Shown: positions 1-7,098, numbered from the stretch's first letter. The stretch: 13,997 nucleotides of DNA from Lustribacter sp049512335 (GCA_049512335.1 JBEKXE010000122.1:1-13997), one strand, 5' to 3'. Notes: a model not told the origin generated them from the letters alone. Made by a program: numbers and translations.

Positions 1-1
1 G

Positions 2-577
2 CTGCGCTTGGCCGAAACCGAGAAATACGCGCACGTCACCTACTTCTTCAACGGCGGCCGCGAGGCGGTGTTCCCCGACGAAGATCGCGTGCTGATCCCG
101 TCGAATCGGTCGGTCGCGACCTACGATTTGGCGCCCGAGATGTCGGCCAGCGACATCACGAGCACGGCGGTCGAGGACGTCGCACGAGGGCACCACGACG
201 TGATCGTCATGAACTATGCGAACGCCGACATGGTCGGGCACACCGGCGTGTGGGACGCGACGGTGTCGGCGCTCGAAACGCTCGACCAATGTTTGGGGCG
301 GCTGTATCAGGCGGTGCGCAAAGCCGGCGGCGTGCTGGCGATCACCTCCGACCACGGCAACGCCGAAGAGAAGCTCGATGGCGACGACAACCCGCTGACC
401 GCGCACACGACGAACCCGGTGCCGTTCGTGCTGATCAGCGATCCGCCGCTGGGCACGCTGCAGAGCGGCGGACGCTTGGGCGACATCGCGCCGACGCTGC
501 TGCCGCTGCTGGGGCTGGCGGTGCCGCCCGAGATGACCGGAACGAATTTGCTGGTGCCCGCGGCGGCGCCGGCATGA
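2..577 (+). CDS. gpmI: 2,3-bisphosphoglycerate-independent phosphoglycerate mutase, C-terminal part (5' end outside window)
   Basis: The gene enters from the left edge in frame 2, so about 191 C-terminal residues of a protein usually near 510 are visible. The enzyme interconverts 3- and 2-phosphoglycerate in glycolysis and gluconeogenesis in the cytoplasm, using two Mn ions and a phosphoserine. Visible family motifs, in order, are AETEKYAHVTYFFNGG at the first residues, ATYDLAPEMSA, NYANADMVGHTG, TSDHGNAE (Asp and His metal ligands) and TAHTTNPVPF (the last metal-binding His). The catalytic Ser and the inserted phosphotransferase domain lie in the missing part. The stop TGA (575-577) overlaps the next ATG (574-576), so it is probably translationally coupled to the nucleoside phosphorylase gene. 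Phosphopentomutase DeoB is in the same alkaline phosphatase superfamily, but these motifs are those of GpmI. Confidence 0.96.
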   Translation: MRLAETEKYAHVTYFFNGGREAVFPDEDRVLIPSNRSVATYDLAPEMSASDITSTAVEDVARGHHDVIVMNYANADMVGHTGVWDATVSALETLDQCLGRLYQAVRKAGGVLAITSDHGNAEEKLDGDDNPLTAHTTNPVPFVLISDPPLGTLQSGGRLGDIAPTLLPLLGLAVPPEMTGTNLLVPAAAPA

Positions 578-1461
578 AGCGCAAGAAGCTCGACGAGGCG
601 GCCGATCTGCTGCGCGAACGCGCCGGCGGCACGCTCGATGCGGCGATCGTCCTCGGCTCGGGCTTCGGCGGCGTGCTGCGCGACCGCGTCGACGCCGTGC
701 CGCTGGCGTACAAGAAAATTGCGGGCATGCCGGAACCGACCGTTCCCGGTCACGCCGGCGAAGCGCTGGTCGGTCAACTGCACGGCCGGCGCATCGTGGC
801 GTTCAGCGGCCGCTTCCATCTCTACGAAGGCTACGAGCCGCTCGACGTCGTCTATCCGGTCGCGGTGGCCGCGCACGCCGGCGCCAAGACGATCGTGCTC
901 ACCAACGCCGCCGGCGGCGTCAACGCGAGCTATCATGCCGGCGACCTTATGCTGATCGTCGATCAGCTGAACCTCACCGGCCGCAGCCCGCTGGCCGGCA
1001 AAGTGCTGATTCCCGGCGTGAAGGACCGTTTCGTCGACATGGTCGACGCGTACGATCCGCAATTGTGCAAGCTCGCGCGCCACATCGCGGCGCAGTACGC
1101 GATCGTGATGCACGACGGCGTCTACGCCGGGCTCGTCGGACCGGCGTTCGAATCGCCGGCCGAGGCGCGGCTGCTGCGCTCGATGGGCGCCGACGCCGTC
1201 GGCATGTCGACCGTGCTCGAGACGATCGCCGCGCGCGCGCTCGGCATGGTGGTGGTCGGCTTCAGCTTGGTGACGAACGTGCACCTCACCGGCGAGGTCA
1301 CCTCGCACGCCGCGGTGCTCGCCGCATCGCAGCGCGGCGCGATCGACGTCACCCGTCTGATCGAAGGCATCGTCGCCAACATCGACACACCGGTGCCCGC
1401 CGTCATCGACGCTTCCGCTGTGAGCAACGGGACCGTCGAAGAACCAATCGAAGTCGTTTAG
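574..1461 (+). CDS. punA: purine nucleoside phosphorylase, trimeric (PNP family 2) type
   Basis: This 295-residue cytoplasmic enzyme should split purine nucleosides with phosphate into free base and (deoxy)ribose-1-phosphate in purine salvage. Length and motifs fit the trimeric class rather than the hexameric DeoD class. They are LGSGFGG (phosphate-binding Ser29), PGHAG (58-62), GRFHLYEGYEP (79-89, with the phosphate and sugar contacts Arg80 and His82), TNAAGG (110-115), GPAFESPAE (base-binding Glu193), GMST (210-213), TN (Asn235) and His245. The family's usual GMSTVPE reads GMSTVLE here, a mild substitution. The ATG at 574 is chosen because it overlaps the gpmI stop as ATGA; there is no clear Shine-Dalgarno, which fits coupling. 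The frame stays open upstream only because of the base composition. The last 20 or so residues are unlike the family core. Substrate preference (guanosine/inosine versus methylthioadenosine) is not settled by what can be seen. Confidence 0.95.
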   Translation: MKRKKLDEAADLLRERAGGTLDAAIVLGSGFGGVLRDRVDAVPLAYKKIAGMPEPTVPGHAGEALVGQLHGRRIVAFSGRFHLYEGYEPLDVVYPVAVAAHAGAKTIVLTNAAGGVNASYHAGDLMLIVDQLNLTGRSPLAGKVLIPGVKDRFVDMVDAYDPQLCKLARHIAAQYAIVMHDGVYAGLVGPAFESPAEARLLRSMGADAVGMSTVLETIAARALGMVVVGFSLVTNVHLTGEVTSHAAVLAASQRGAIDVTRLIEGIVANIDTPVPAVIDASAVSNGTVEEPIEVV

Positions 1462-1465
1462 ACTC

Positions 1466-1608
1466 GTGGCGCGTTCCTCGACGGCGCTCAACTTCGTTCG
1501 CGCCCTCGGAATGACAGGGTGGGGCATGTCATCCCGAGGTGACAAGAGAACCATCCTCCGCTAGCGAGAAGCGGCCGGCGCAGGGCGAGCGAGCCCCACG
1601 GCATGACA
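1466..1608. repeat. two adjacent copies of a dispersed TGTCATCC/GGATGACA intergenic repeat
   Basis: The space between the phosphorylase and UbiD genes is almost filled by two repeat units. The first ends at 1508-1516 with GGAATGACA. After 10 bases the second begins at 1527 with TGTCATCCCGAG and ends at 1600-1608 with GGCATGACA. The facing ends, GGAATGACA and TGTCATCCC, can pair 8 of 9 positions across a 10-base loop, so the gpmI-PNP transcript could end in a hairpin about 47 bases after the stop. No U-tract follows, so an intrinsic terminator is not supported. Related ends occur at 5297, 7099-7270 and 13541-13606. Confidence 0.7.
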
Positions 1609-1636
1609 AAGGGGGGACGGGCGCAAAGGTTTGGGC

Positions 1637-3124
1637 ATGACCGTATCGATTGAACGTACCGGATCCGCGGCCGGGCTGGGGCCGGATACTCCGCAGAATG
1701 ACTTGCGGACGTTTATCAAGGCCGTTGAGGCGCACGGGGAGCTGGCGACGGTGCGCGGCGCGCATTGGAACAAGGAGCTGGGCGCGGTTACGGAAGTGCT
1801 GTACCGGCAAAAGGTCGAGAAGTCGCCGATGCTGATGTTCGACGACATCCCGGACTACGCGCCCGGGTATCGCTGCACGTACGGGATGTTCGGCTCGCCG
1901 TATCGCTTGGGGCTCGTGCTCGGGATGGAAGCCACGCTGGCCGACGATCGCAAGGCGCAGCTCGACTACTTTCGCAAGAACATCAAGAAAGCGTACAAGC
2001 AGATCCCGCCGGTCATCGTCGATGACGGTCCGGTGTGCGAGAACGTCGTGCGCGGCGACGACATCGACGTCGAGGTCTTCCCCGTGCCGGTGCACCACGA
2101 GCAAGACGGCGGGCGCTATATCGGCACGGCGTGCGGCGTCGTTACCCGCGATCCCGATACCGGACGGGTCAACGTCGGCACCTATCGCGTGATGGTCAAG
2201 GGCCCGCGCACGCTGGCCTCCTACATCTCGAACGGCAAGCAAGGCCGCATCCACCGCGACAAATACCTCAAGATGGGCAAGCCCTGCCCGGTCGTGATCA
2301 TCTGCGGCATCGATCCGATCACCTATCTCGCGGCCGCGTACACGATGGCCGATACGGTGCCGGAATACGACTGGTGCGGCGGCATGATGGACCGCCCGAT
2401 GGAACTGATCGAAGGCGAAACGACCGGTTTGCCGTTTCCGGCGCGCGCCGACATCGTGCTCGAAGGCTGGATCCATCCGACCGACGTGACGCGCGAAGGA
2501 CCGTTCGGCGAGTGGCACGGCTACTACGCGGGCGAAGCGAAAGACGAGCCGCTGATCACGATCGATCGCGCGTACTATCGCAACCAACCGATCCTGACGT
2601 GCGCGGCGAGCCAGAAGCCGCCGCACTCGCATCTCTTCGAGCGCTGCTTCCTGCGCTCGGCCGCGCTGCTCGACTCGCTCGAAGGCGCCGGGATTCCCGA
2701 CGTGCGCGGCGCGTGGCTGCACCAAGCCGGCGCGGGCCGCACGTTCGCGGTCGTCTCGATCAAGCAGCGCTACTTCGGCCACTCGACGCAGGTCGGGCTC
2801 GTGGCCTCGCAGGTCAATCCGGTCGGCTACATCGCGCGCTGGATCGTCGTCGTCGACGACGACATCGATCCGACCGATATCCACGACGTGATCTGGGCGA
2901 TGGGCACGCGCTGCGATCCGAAAACGCAGACGACGATGCTCGACCGCTGCTGGTCGTCGCGTCTGGACACGATGGTCACCGACTACTCGCGCCTCTACAA
3001 CTCGCGCATGGTGATCGACGCCTGCCGGCCCTACGAGCGGCTCGACTCGTTCCCGCCGGTCGCGCAGAGCTCGCCCGAGCTTTCCGCGGCCGTGCGGGCC
3101 AAGTGGCCCGAGCTGTTCAAGTAG
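1637..3124 (+). CDS. UbiD-family prenylated-FMN-dependent decarboxylase
   Basis: This 495-residue protein is close to the family's usual length near 500. The family (UbiD, Fdc1, phenolic, gallate and heteroaromatic acid decarboxylases) removes, or reversibly adds, CO2 on unsaturated or aromatic acids using prenyl-FMN made by UbiX. The catalytic R/E/E triad is visible: Arg184 in NVGTYRVMVKGP, and Glu287 and Glu292 in EGPFGEWHGYY, with the same five-residue spacing as in Fdc1. The N-terminal DLRTFIKAVEAHGELATV (22-39) is the usual opening helix, preceded by an extra 20 residues. ATG 1637 is chosen because AAAGG lies 7 bases upstream; a TTG at 1631 in the same frame would sit only one base from that site. 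No ubiX or accessory subunit gene is in view. A binding-protein gene starts 7 bases downstream, so the two are probably co-transcribed. A role in aromatic acid catabolism is inferred; a ubiquinone-pathway role is possible but nothing nearby supports it. Confidence 0.93.
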   Translation: MTVSIERTGSAAGLGPDTPQNDLRTFIKAVEAHGELATVRGAHWNKELGAVTEVLYRQKVEKSPMLMFDDIPDYAPGYRCTYGMFGSPYRLGLVLGMEATLADDRKAQLDYFRKNIKKAYKQIPPVIVDDGPVCENVVRGDDIDVEVFPVPVHHEQDGGRYIGTACGVVTRDPDTGRVNVGTYRVMVKGPRTLASYISNGKQGRIHRDKYLKMGKPCPVVIICGIDPITYLAAAYTMADTVPEYDWCGGMMDRPMELIEGETTGLPFPARADIVLEGWIHPTDVTREGPFGEWHGYYAGEAKDEPLITIDRAYYRNQPILTCAASQKPPHSHLFERCFLRSAALLDSLEGAGIPDVRGAWLHQAGAGRTFAVVSIKQRYFGHSTQVGLVASQVNPVGYIARWIVVVDDDIDPTDIHDVIWAMGTRCDPKTQTTMLDRCWSSRLDTMVTDYSRLYNSRMVIDACRPYERLDSFPPVAQSSPELSAAVRAKWPELFK

Positions 3125-3131
3125 GTTCGCG

Positions 3132-4085
3132 GTGCGACGCTCCCCGTTTCTGATCTCGCTCGGCGCGACCGCGCTGGCCACGCGCGCCGGCGCGCAAACC
3201 GCCGCGACGCCGATCGCGCTCGGCACACTGATCAACGATACGGCGACGGCGGCGCTGTACGCCGTTCACGCCGGGCTGTTCCAAAAGGCCGGGCTCGACG
3301 TTCACATGCAGGTGCTCAGCAGCGGCGCCGCCGGCGCCGCCGCGGTGGCCGGCGGTGCGGTGCAATTCGCGCTTTCGAGCCTGATCGGCATCATCGCCGC
3401 GCACGACAAAGGCATCCCGTTCACGCTCGTCGCGCCGGCCGGGCTCGCCACCTCGGACGTTCCGTACTCGCAGTTCGTCGTGCGCACGGACTCCACGATC
3501 CACACCGCGCGCGATCTCAACGGAAAGATCATCGGTGCGGCCGGCCTGGGCGATCTCGACACCGTTGCCATCGAGAATTGGGTCGACCAGAACGGCGGCG
3601 ATTCCAAGACCTTGAAGTTCGTCGAGATGCCGGCCTCGCAAGCGCTGGCAGCCATCGTCGAGGGCCGCATCGACGGCGCCGATCTCAACACGCCCACGCT
3701 CACGCGCGGGCTCGAGGACGGCAAAGTCCGCACGTTGGCCCAGGTCTTCGATGGGATCGCGCCGCGCTTCGAAAACACCGGCTGGTTCACGACGACCGAC
3801 TACGCCAATGCGAACCGTTCGGTCGTCCAGCGTTTCGCGCGCGTGATGGCCGACGCCGGCGCCTACTGCAACGCGCACCACGCCGACACGGTGGAGCTCG
3901 TGGCCGAGAACGCCAAACTCGACCCCAAGCTCGTCGCGCGGATGGCGCGGGTCACGTTCGGCGACTATCTGCGCCCGGCCGACCTTCAGCCGCTCATCAA
4001 CGTCGCGGCGAAGTATCACGCCATCTCCAAGCCGTTCGACGCGAGCGCGCTGATCAGCCCGTACGCCCTGAAGCCTCCCGCATAG
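3132..4085 (+). CDS. ABC-type periplasmic substrate-binding protein, NMT1/THI5-like
   Basis: This 317-residue protein has an N-terminal signal peptide (RR at 2-3, hydrophobic stretch, likely cleavage after AGA at residue 21) and no lipobox. The body has the type 2 periplasmic-binding fold pattern of the NMT1/THI5/SsuA group: AALYAVHAGLFQKAGLDV near the start, a GGAVQFALSS segment, HTARDLNGKIIGAAGLG at the second-domain hinge, and the C-terminal LQPLINVAAKY motif. The start is GTG at 3132, with AGG six bases upstream at 3123-3125. It follows the UbiD stop by only 7 bases, so it may capture the UbiD substrate or a precursor. No permease or ATPase gene adjoins it. Its 3' end overlaps the convergent aldolase gene by 32 bases. 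It resembles the binding protein at 8468-9400 and the fragment at 13617-13961; ligands of this group (pyrimidines, sulfonates, aromatic acids and others) cannot be read from the sequence. Confidence 0.9.
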   Translation: MRRSPFLISLGATALATRAGAQTAATPIALGTLINDTATAALYAVHAGLFQKAGLDVHMQVLSSGAAGAAAVAGGAVQFALSSLIGIIAAHDKGIPFTLVAPAGLATSDVPYSQFVVRTDSTIHTARDLNGKIIGAAGLGDLDTVAIENWVDQNGGDSKTLKFVEMPASQALAAIVEGRIDGADLNTPTLTRGLEDGKVRTLAQVFDGIAPRFENTGWFTTTDYANANRSVVQRFARVMADAGAYCNAHHADTVELVAENAKLDPKLVARMARVTFGDYLRPADLQPLINVAAKYHAISKPFDASALISPYALKPPA

Positions 4086-4779
4086 CCGCGTCGCGGCGGA
4101 TCACGTAGTTCCAGTAGTTGTCGATGCCGGAAGCGGTGCGCGTCTGCGCGCGCTTCGCGCGGGCGTCCTCTTGCGTCGGCCATTTGTAGCGATAGCCGGT
4201 CATCGCGAGGGTGACCTGCGCGCGCACGGCCGATTCGAGATAGATCCCGACCATCGTGCAATCGCGAATGCGCGTCCCGGCGAACGCGAGGCCGTGGCTG
4301 ATCAGGAACACCGCGTCCGCGTCCCCGAGCGTCGCCGCCACGCGCACGCCGAGCTCGGGCGTGCGGATCAGCGAACAGGTCTCCTGGAACTTCGGCTGGT
4401 CGTCGAACCACGCGCCCTCTTTGCCGATCGGGCGCAGCGGCTCGTCGGTGGCGGCGAAGATTTGGGAGTAGAAGGCGTGCGTGTGCCCGACGGCGTGGAT
4501 GTCGGGGCGCACGCGCAAGATCTCGGCGTGGATCGGCCACTCGTGATGACGGTTGCCCTTGCCGGCGAGCACCTTGCCGTCGAAGTCGACCAACAGCAGG
4601 TCGTCGGCCGTGCGGACCTCGTCCATCCCGATCTGGCTGCGCTTCATCCAGAAGCCGCGGCCCTCGGGATCGCGCCAGGAAACATGGCCGGACGTGCGAT
4701 CTTCGTGTCCCTCGGCCGCCAGGATCCGGTGCGCCGCGCACAGCTCGTCGAGCTGCGCCGCAATGTCGGTTTGTGTCAT
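4054..4779 (-). CDS. class II aldolase/adducin-family protein (aldolase or decarboxylase)
   Basis: This 241-residue cytoplasmic protein has the zinc site of the class II aldolase fold: catalytic-type Glu80 in HHEWPIH, His99 and His101 in AVGHTHAF, and His162 in ISHG. The usual TSGN element that holds the sugar phosphate is TSGHVS here (His32), and the second phosphate loop reads KRSQIG. A non-phosphorylated substrate is therefore likely. Family members of this kind include 3,4-dihydroxyphthalate-type decarboxylases as well as fuculose- and ribulose-phosphate enzymes, so an aromatic-acid decarboxylase is a fair guess in this setting but is not proven. ATG 4779 is chosen because the conserved family N-terminus begins there; starts further upstream (up to 4875) would run into the divergent OsmC gene. 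The 3' end overlaps the convergent binding-protein gene by 32 bases. An inverted repeat (4782-4799) lies 2 bases before the start codon. Confidence 0.9.
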   Translation of the reverse strand: MTQTDIAAQLDELCAAHRILAAEGHEDRTSGHVSWRDPEGRGFWMKRSQIGMDEVRTADDLLLVDFDGKVLAGKGNRHHEWPIHAEILRVRPDIHAVGHTHAFYSQIFAATDEPLRPIGKEGAWFDDQPKFQETCSLIRTPELGVRVAATLGDADAVFLISHGLAFAGTRIRDCTMVGIYLESAVRAQVTLAMTGYRYKWPTQEDARAKRAQTRTASGIDNYWNYVIRRDAAMREASGRTG

Positions 4780-4781
4780 GC

Positions 4782-4799
4782 TGGGAACTGCGATTCCCA
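4782..4799. promoter_or_regulatory. perfect inverted repeat in the divergent aldolase/OsmC gap, operator-like
   Basis: TGGGAA, six bases, TTCCCA: an 18-base site with perfect 6-base arms inside the 37-base gap between two divergent start codons. It sits directly upstream of the aldolase ATG and about 17 bases before the OsmC ATG. It could be an operator for a dimeric repressor controlling both genes, or a leader hairpin on the aldolase mRNA. No second copy was found in the window by reading. Confidence 0.4.
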
Positions 4800-4816
4800 A
4801 GCCGGAAGCCCTGCGC

Positions 4817-5287
4817 ATGAGCGCACACCAGTATACGGCCACGGTCCGCTGGTCGCGCGGCGACGCCGCGTTCAACGATCGCCGCTACAGCCGCGCGCAC
4901 GTCTGGTCGTTCGATGGCGGCATCGACGTCCGCGCCTCGGCCTCACCCCTCATCGTGCGCGAGCCGTTTTCCGACCCGCACGCGGTCGACCCCGAGGAAG
5001 CCTTCATCGCGTCCGTCTCGAGCTGCCACATGCTCTTTTTCTTGGACTACGCCGCGCAAGCCAAGTACGTCGTCGACAGCTACATCGACGCCGCCACGGG
5101 AACGATGGGCAAAAACGCCGGCGGTCACGAGTACGTCGAAACGATCGTCCTCGCGCCCGTGATCCGCTTCTCCGGCGCACCGCAACCGACGCCGGCCGAA
5201 ATCGCAGCGCTACACGAACGCGCGCACCACGACTGCTTTATCGCCAACTCGGTACTGACGAAGATCACCGTGACAAGTGATGTATGA
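4817..5287 (+). CDS. OsmC/Ohr-family thiol peroxidase-like protein
   Basis: This 156-residue cytoplasmic protein matches the OsmC family from end to end: an FDGGIDVRASASP strand region (32-44), PEEAFIASVSSCHMLFFL with the first catalytic cysteine Cys70, and HHDCFIANS with the second, Cys140. The two cysteines on the family's conserved positions reduce organic hydroperoxides through a disulfide, usually with lipoyl or small-thiol donors. ATG 4817 is chosen because GGAAG lies 8 bases upstream at 4804-4808 and the conserved N-terminal strand begins within a few residues; the open frame extends upstream only as an antisense shadow of the aldolase gene. It diverges from the aldolase gene across 37 bases. 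Next to ring-degradation genes, a role in handling peroxides or reactive catabolites is plausible but inferred. Ohr and OsmC subfamilies cannot be separated with confidence here. Confidence 0.92.
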   Translation: MSAHQYTATVRWSRGDAAFNDRRYSRAHVWSFDGGIDVRASASPLIVREPFSDPHAVDPEEAFIASVSSCHMLFFLDYAAQAKYVVDSYIDAATGTMGKNAGGHEYVETIVLAPVIRFSGAPQPTPAEIAALHERAHHDCFIANSVLTKITVTSDV

Positions 5288-5296
5288 TTCCCACGC

Positions 5297-5309
5297 TGTC
5301 ATCCCGACC
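5297..5309 (+). repeat. solitary end of the dispersed TGTCATCC repeat
   Basis: TGTCATCCCGACC matches the left end of the repeat units at 1527 and 7099, but no matching right end (GATGACA) follows before the next gene. It looks like a decayed or truncated copy. The rest of the 114-base space to the phosphorylase start holds an 8-base palindrome, CCCTAGGG (5331-5338), and the ribosome binding site. No convincing promoter is seen. Confidence 0.45.
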
Positions 5310-5390
5310 GTTGCGACTGTTTCTGAGACTCCCTAGGGGGAATCGCATTCGGCGCGGCCCGAAAACGAGCCGATCCACCTAACTCCACCT

Positions 5391-5397
5391 GAGGTGA
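5391..5397 (+). promoter_or_regulatory. ribosome binding site that fixes a TTG start
   Basis: GAGGTGA lies four bases before the TTG at 5402 and is the strongest Shine-Dalgarno match in the window. No ATG or GTG start competes at a suitable distance, and the protein's first conserved residues (IAYLSMEI) begin at codon 7, so the TTG start is well supported. Confidence 0.75.
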
Positions 5398-5401
5398 CGC
5401 G

Positions 5402-7084
5402 TTGCATCCGGTTCGTTCGATCGCTTATCTGTCCATGGAAATCGCCGTCGACGAAACGATGCCGACCTACGCCGGCGGCCTGGGCGTCTTGGCCGGCGAT
5501 ACGCTGCGGGCCGCGGCCGACGCCGGACTGCCGATGCTGGCGGTCACGCTGGTCTATCATCACGGCTATTACAAGCAGACGATTGACGTTCAAGGACGGC
5601 AACACGAGCATCCGGAGCCGTGGGCGTCACGCTCGCGGCTCGAGCCGACCGACCTCACCACCCAGGTGACGATCGAAGGCCGCACGGTGGGCGTGCGCGC
5701 GTGGCGGACGACGATCGCCGGCGTGCGCGGCGCCGACGTCCCGGTGTATTTTTTGGACACCGACCTGGAAGCGAACGACGACTGGGATCGCACGCTGACC
5801 GACCGGCTCTACGGCGGCGACCGGCGCTACCGGCTGGCGCAAGAAGCGCTGCTGGGGATCGCGGGCAAAAAGATCGTCGACGCCGTGAGCGGCGGAACCA
5901 TCAAGATCTACCACATGAACGAGGGCCACTCGGCGCTGGTCGTCCCCCAGCTGCTGCTCGAACACGGCCTCAACCTCGACGCGGTGCGGGCGCGCTGCGT
6001 CTTCACGACCCATACGCCCGTCCCGGCCGGACACGATTGTTTCGCGCGCGATCTCGTCGATCGCGTTCTCGACCGCCGGACCATCGAAGCGCTGGAATGG
6101 ATGGGGCAGCTCGAGGGCGGGCTCAACCTCACCACGCTCGCGCTGTGCGGTTCGCACTACCAGAACGCCGTCGCGATGCGGCACGGCGAGGTGTCGCGGG
6201 CGATGTTTCCGGGCTATCACATCCAAGCGATCACCAACGGCGTGCATGCGGCCACCTGGGTGTCGCCGCAGTTCGCGAACCTCTTCAACCGCTTTCTCCC
6301 CGACTGGCAAGCCGACAACTTCCGGCTGCGTCAGGCCGTCGGGATTCCGCTGCACGACGTCCGCGACGCGCATCTGGGCTGCAAGGACGATCTGATCCTC
6401 GCGCTGCGGCAGCGCACCGGCGTCGAGTTCGATCCGAAGGTCTTCACGATCGGCTTCGCCCGCCGCGCGGCAACGTATAAACGCGCCGACCTGCTGTTCA
6501 GCGACATGTTGCGCCTGCGCGATATCGCGGCCGAGTGCGGGTCGCTGCAGATCGTCTACAGCGGCAAGTCGCATCCCGACGACGACGGCGGGAAAAAGCT
6601 CATCACACGCATCCACGATGCGATGAAGGAACTGCGCGGCACGATCCGCGCCGTGTACGTCGAGAACTACGACATGGCGTTCGCCAAGCACATGATCCCG
6701 GGCGTCGACCTGTGGCTGAACACGCCGCTCCGGCCGGAGGAAGCCTCCGGGACGAGCGGGATGAAGGCCGCGCTCAACGGCGTGCCCAGCCTCTCGATCC
6801 TCGACGGCTGGTGGGTCGAGGGCTGCGTCGAGGGCAAGACGGGCTGGTCGGTCGGCTCGATCGACGGTCCGCCCGACGACGACGCGCCCTCGCTGTACTC
6901 GCGGCTCGAACGGATCACGTCGATGTACTATCACGACACCAGGCGCTACGCGGAGATCATGCGCTACGCGATCTCGCTGAACGGTTCGTACTTCACGACC
7001 GAACGCATGGTGCACGAATACGTCATCAACGCATATCGCGACGCCGCCACGCCGCGCCACACCCCGGCACCGGCCGCCGTTTAA
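5402..7084 (+). CDS. glgP: alpha-glucan (glycogen/maltodextrin) phosphorylase, short form
   Basis: This 560-residue cytoplasmic PLP enzyme should release glucose-1-phosphate from alpha-1,4-glucans. The family signatures run in order: YLSMEIAVDETMPTYAGGLGVLAGD (9-33), HMNEGHSALV (171-180), FTTHTPVPAGHD (201-212), AITNGVHAATW (276-286), GFARRAATYKRADLL (351-365), IVYSGKSHPDDDGGK (384-398), and EEASGTSGMKAALNG (446-460) with the PLP-binding Lys455. The last corresponds to the EASGTGNMK motif of animal and E. coli enzymes. Thermotoga-type relatives of about 820 residues carry an extra N-terminal domain (DUF3417) that is absent here, so this is the compact version. The start is TTG, supported by GAGGTGA just upstream. 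It stands alone between two repeat-bearing spacers and converges with the right-hand operon. It seems to be an unrelated storage-carbohydrate gene between catabolic blocks. Confidence 0.94.
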   Translation: MHPVRSIAYLSMEIAVDETMPTYAGGLGVLAGDTLRAAADAGLPMLAVTLVYHHGYYKQTIDVQGRQHEHPEPWASRSRLEPTDLTTQVTIEGRTVGVRAWRTTIAGVRGADVPVYFLDTDLEANDDWDRTLTDRLYGGDRRYRLAQEALLGIAGKKIVDAVSGGTIKIYHMNEGHSALVVPQLLLEHGLNLDAVRARCVFTTHTPVPAGHDCFARDLVDRVLDRRTIEALEWMGQLEGGLNLTTLALCGSHYQNAVAMRHGEVSRAMFPGYHIQAITNGVHAATWVSPQFANLFNRFLPDWQADNFRLRQAVGIPLHDVRDAHLGCKDDLILALRQRTGVEFDPKVFTIGFARRAATYKRADLLFSDMLRLRDIAAECGSLQIVYSGKSHPDDDGGKKLITRIHDAMKELRGTIRAVYVENYDMAFAKHMIPGVDLWLNTPLRPEEASGTSGMKAALNGVPSLSILDGWWVEGCVEGKTGWSVGSIDGPPDDDAPSLYSRLERITSMYYHDTRRYAEIMRYAISLNGSYFTTERMVHEYVINAYRDAATPRHTPAPAAV

Positions 7085-7098
7085 CCGAGACAACCCGC

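Noticed and set aside
2..577. Phosphopentomutase (DeoB), which would suit the neighbouring nucleoside phosphorylase
   Set aside because: The motifs AETEKYAHVTYFFNGG, NYANADMVGHTG and TAHTTNPVPF are those of GpmI.
1508..1535. Intrinsic terminator after the nucleoside phosphorylase gene
   Set aside because: A stem can form, but no run of T follows; kept only as a repeat-derived hairpin.
1529..3235. 568-codon open frame on the - strand opposite the UbiD gene
   Set aside because: It is a shadow produced by GC-rich codon use of the UbiD gene; its translation is rich in Arg, Asp and His and shows no domain, and the + strand has the full UbiD motif set.
4780..4875. Longer N-terminus for the class II aldolase-like protein (start at 4875)
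   Set aside because: The extra residues overlap the start of the divergent OsmC gene and are not part of the conserved fold; ATG 4779 fits the family start.
5311..5339. Promoter-like TTGCGA and TAGGGG, 17 bases apart, before the phosphorylase
   Set aside because: The -10 match is very poor and the spacing coincidence is weak evidence in GC-rich DNA.
5627..7093. 488-codon open frame on the - strand opposite the glucan phosphorylase
   Set aside because: Same compositional shadow; the + strand protein carries all the phosphorylase motifs.
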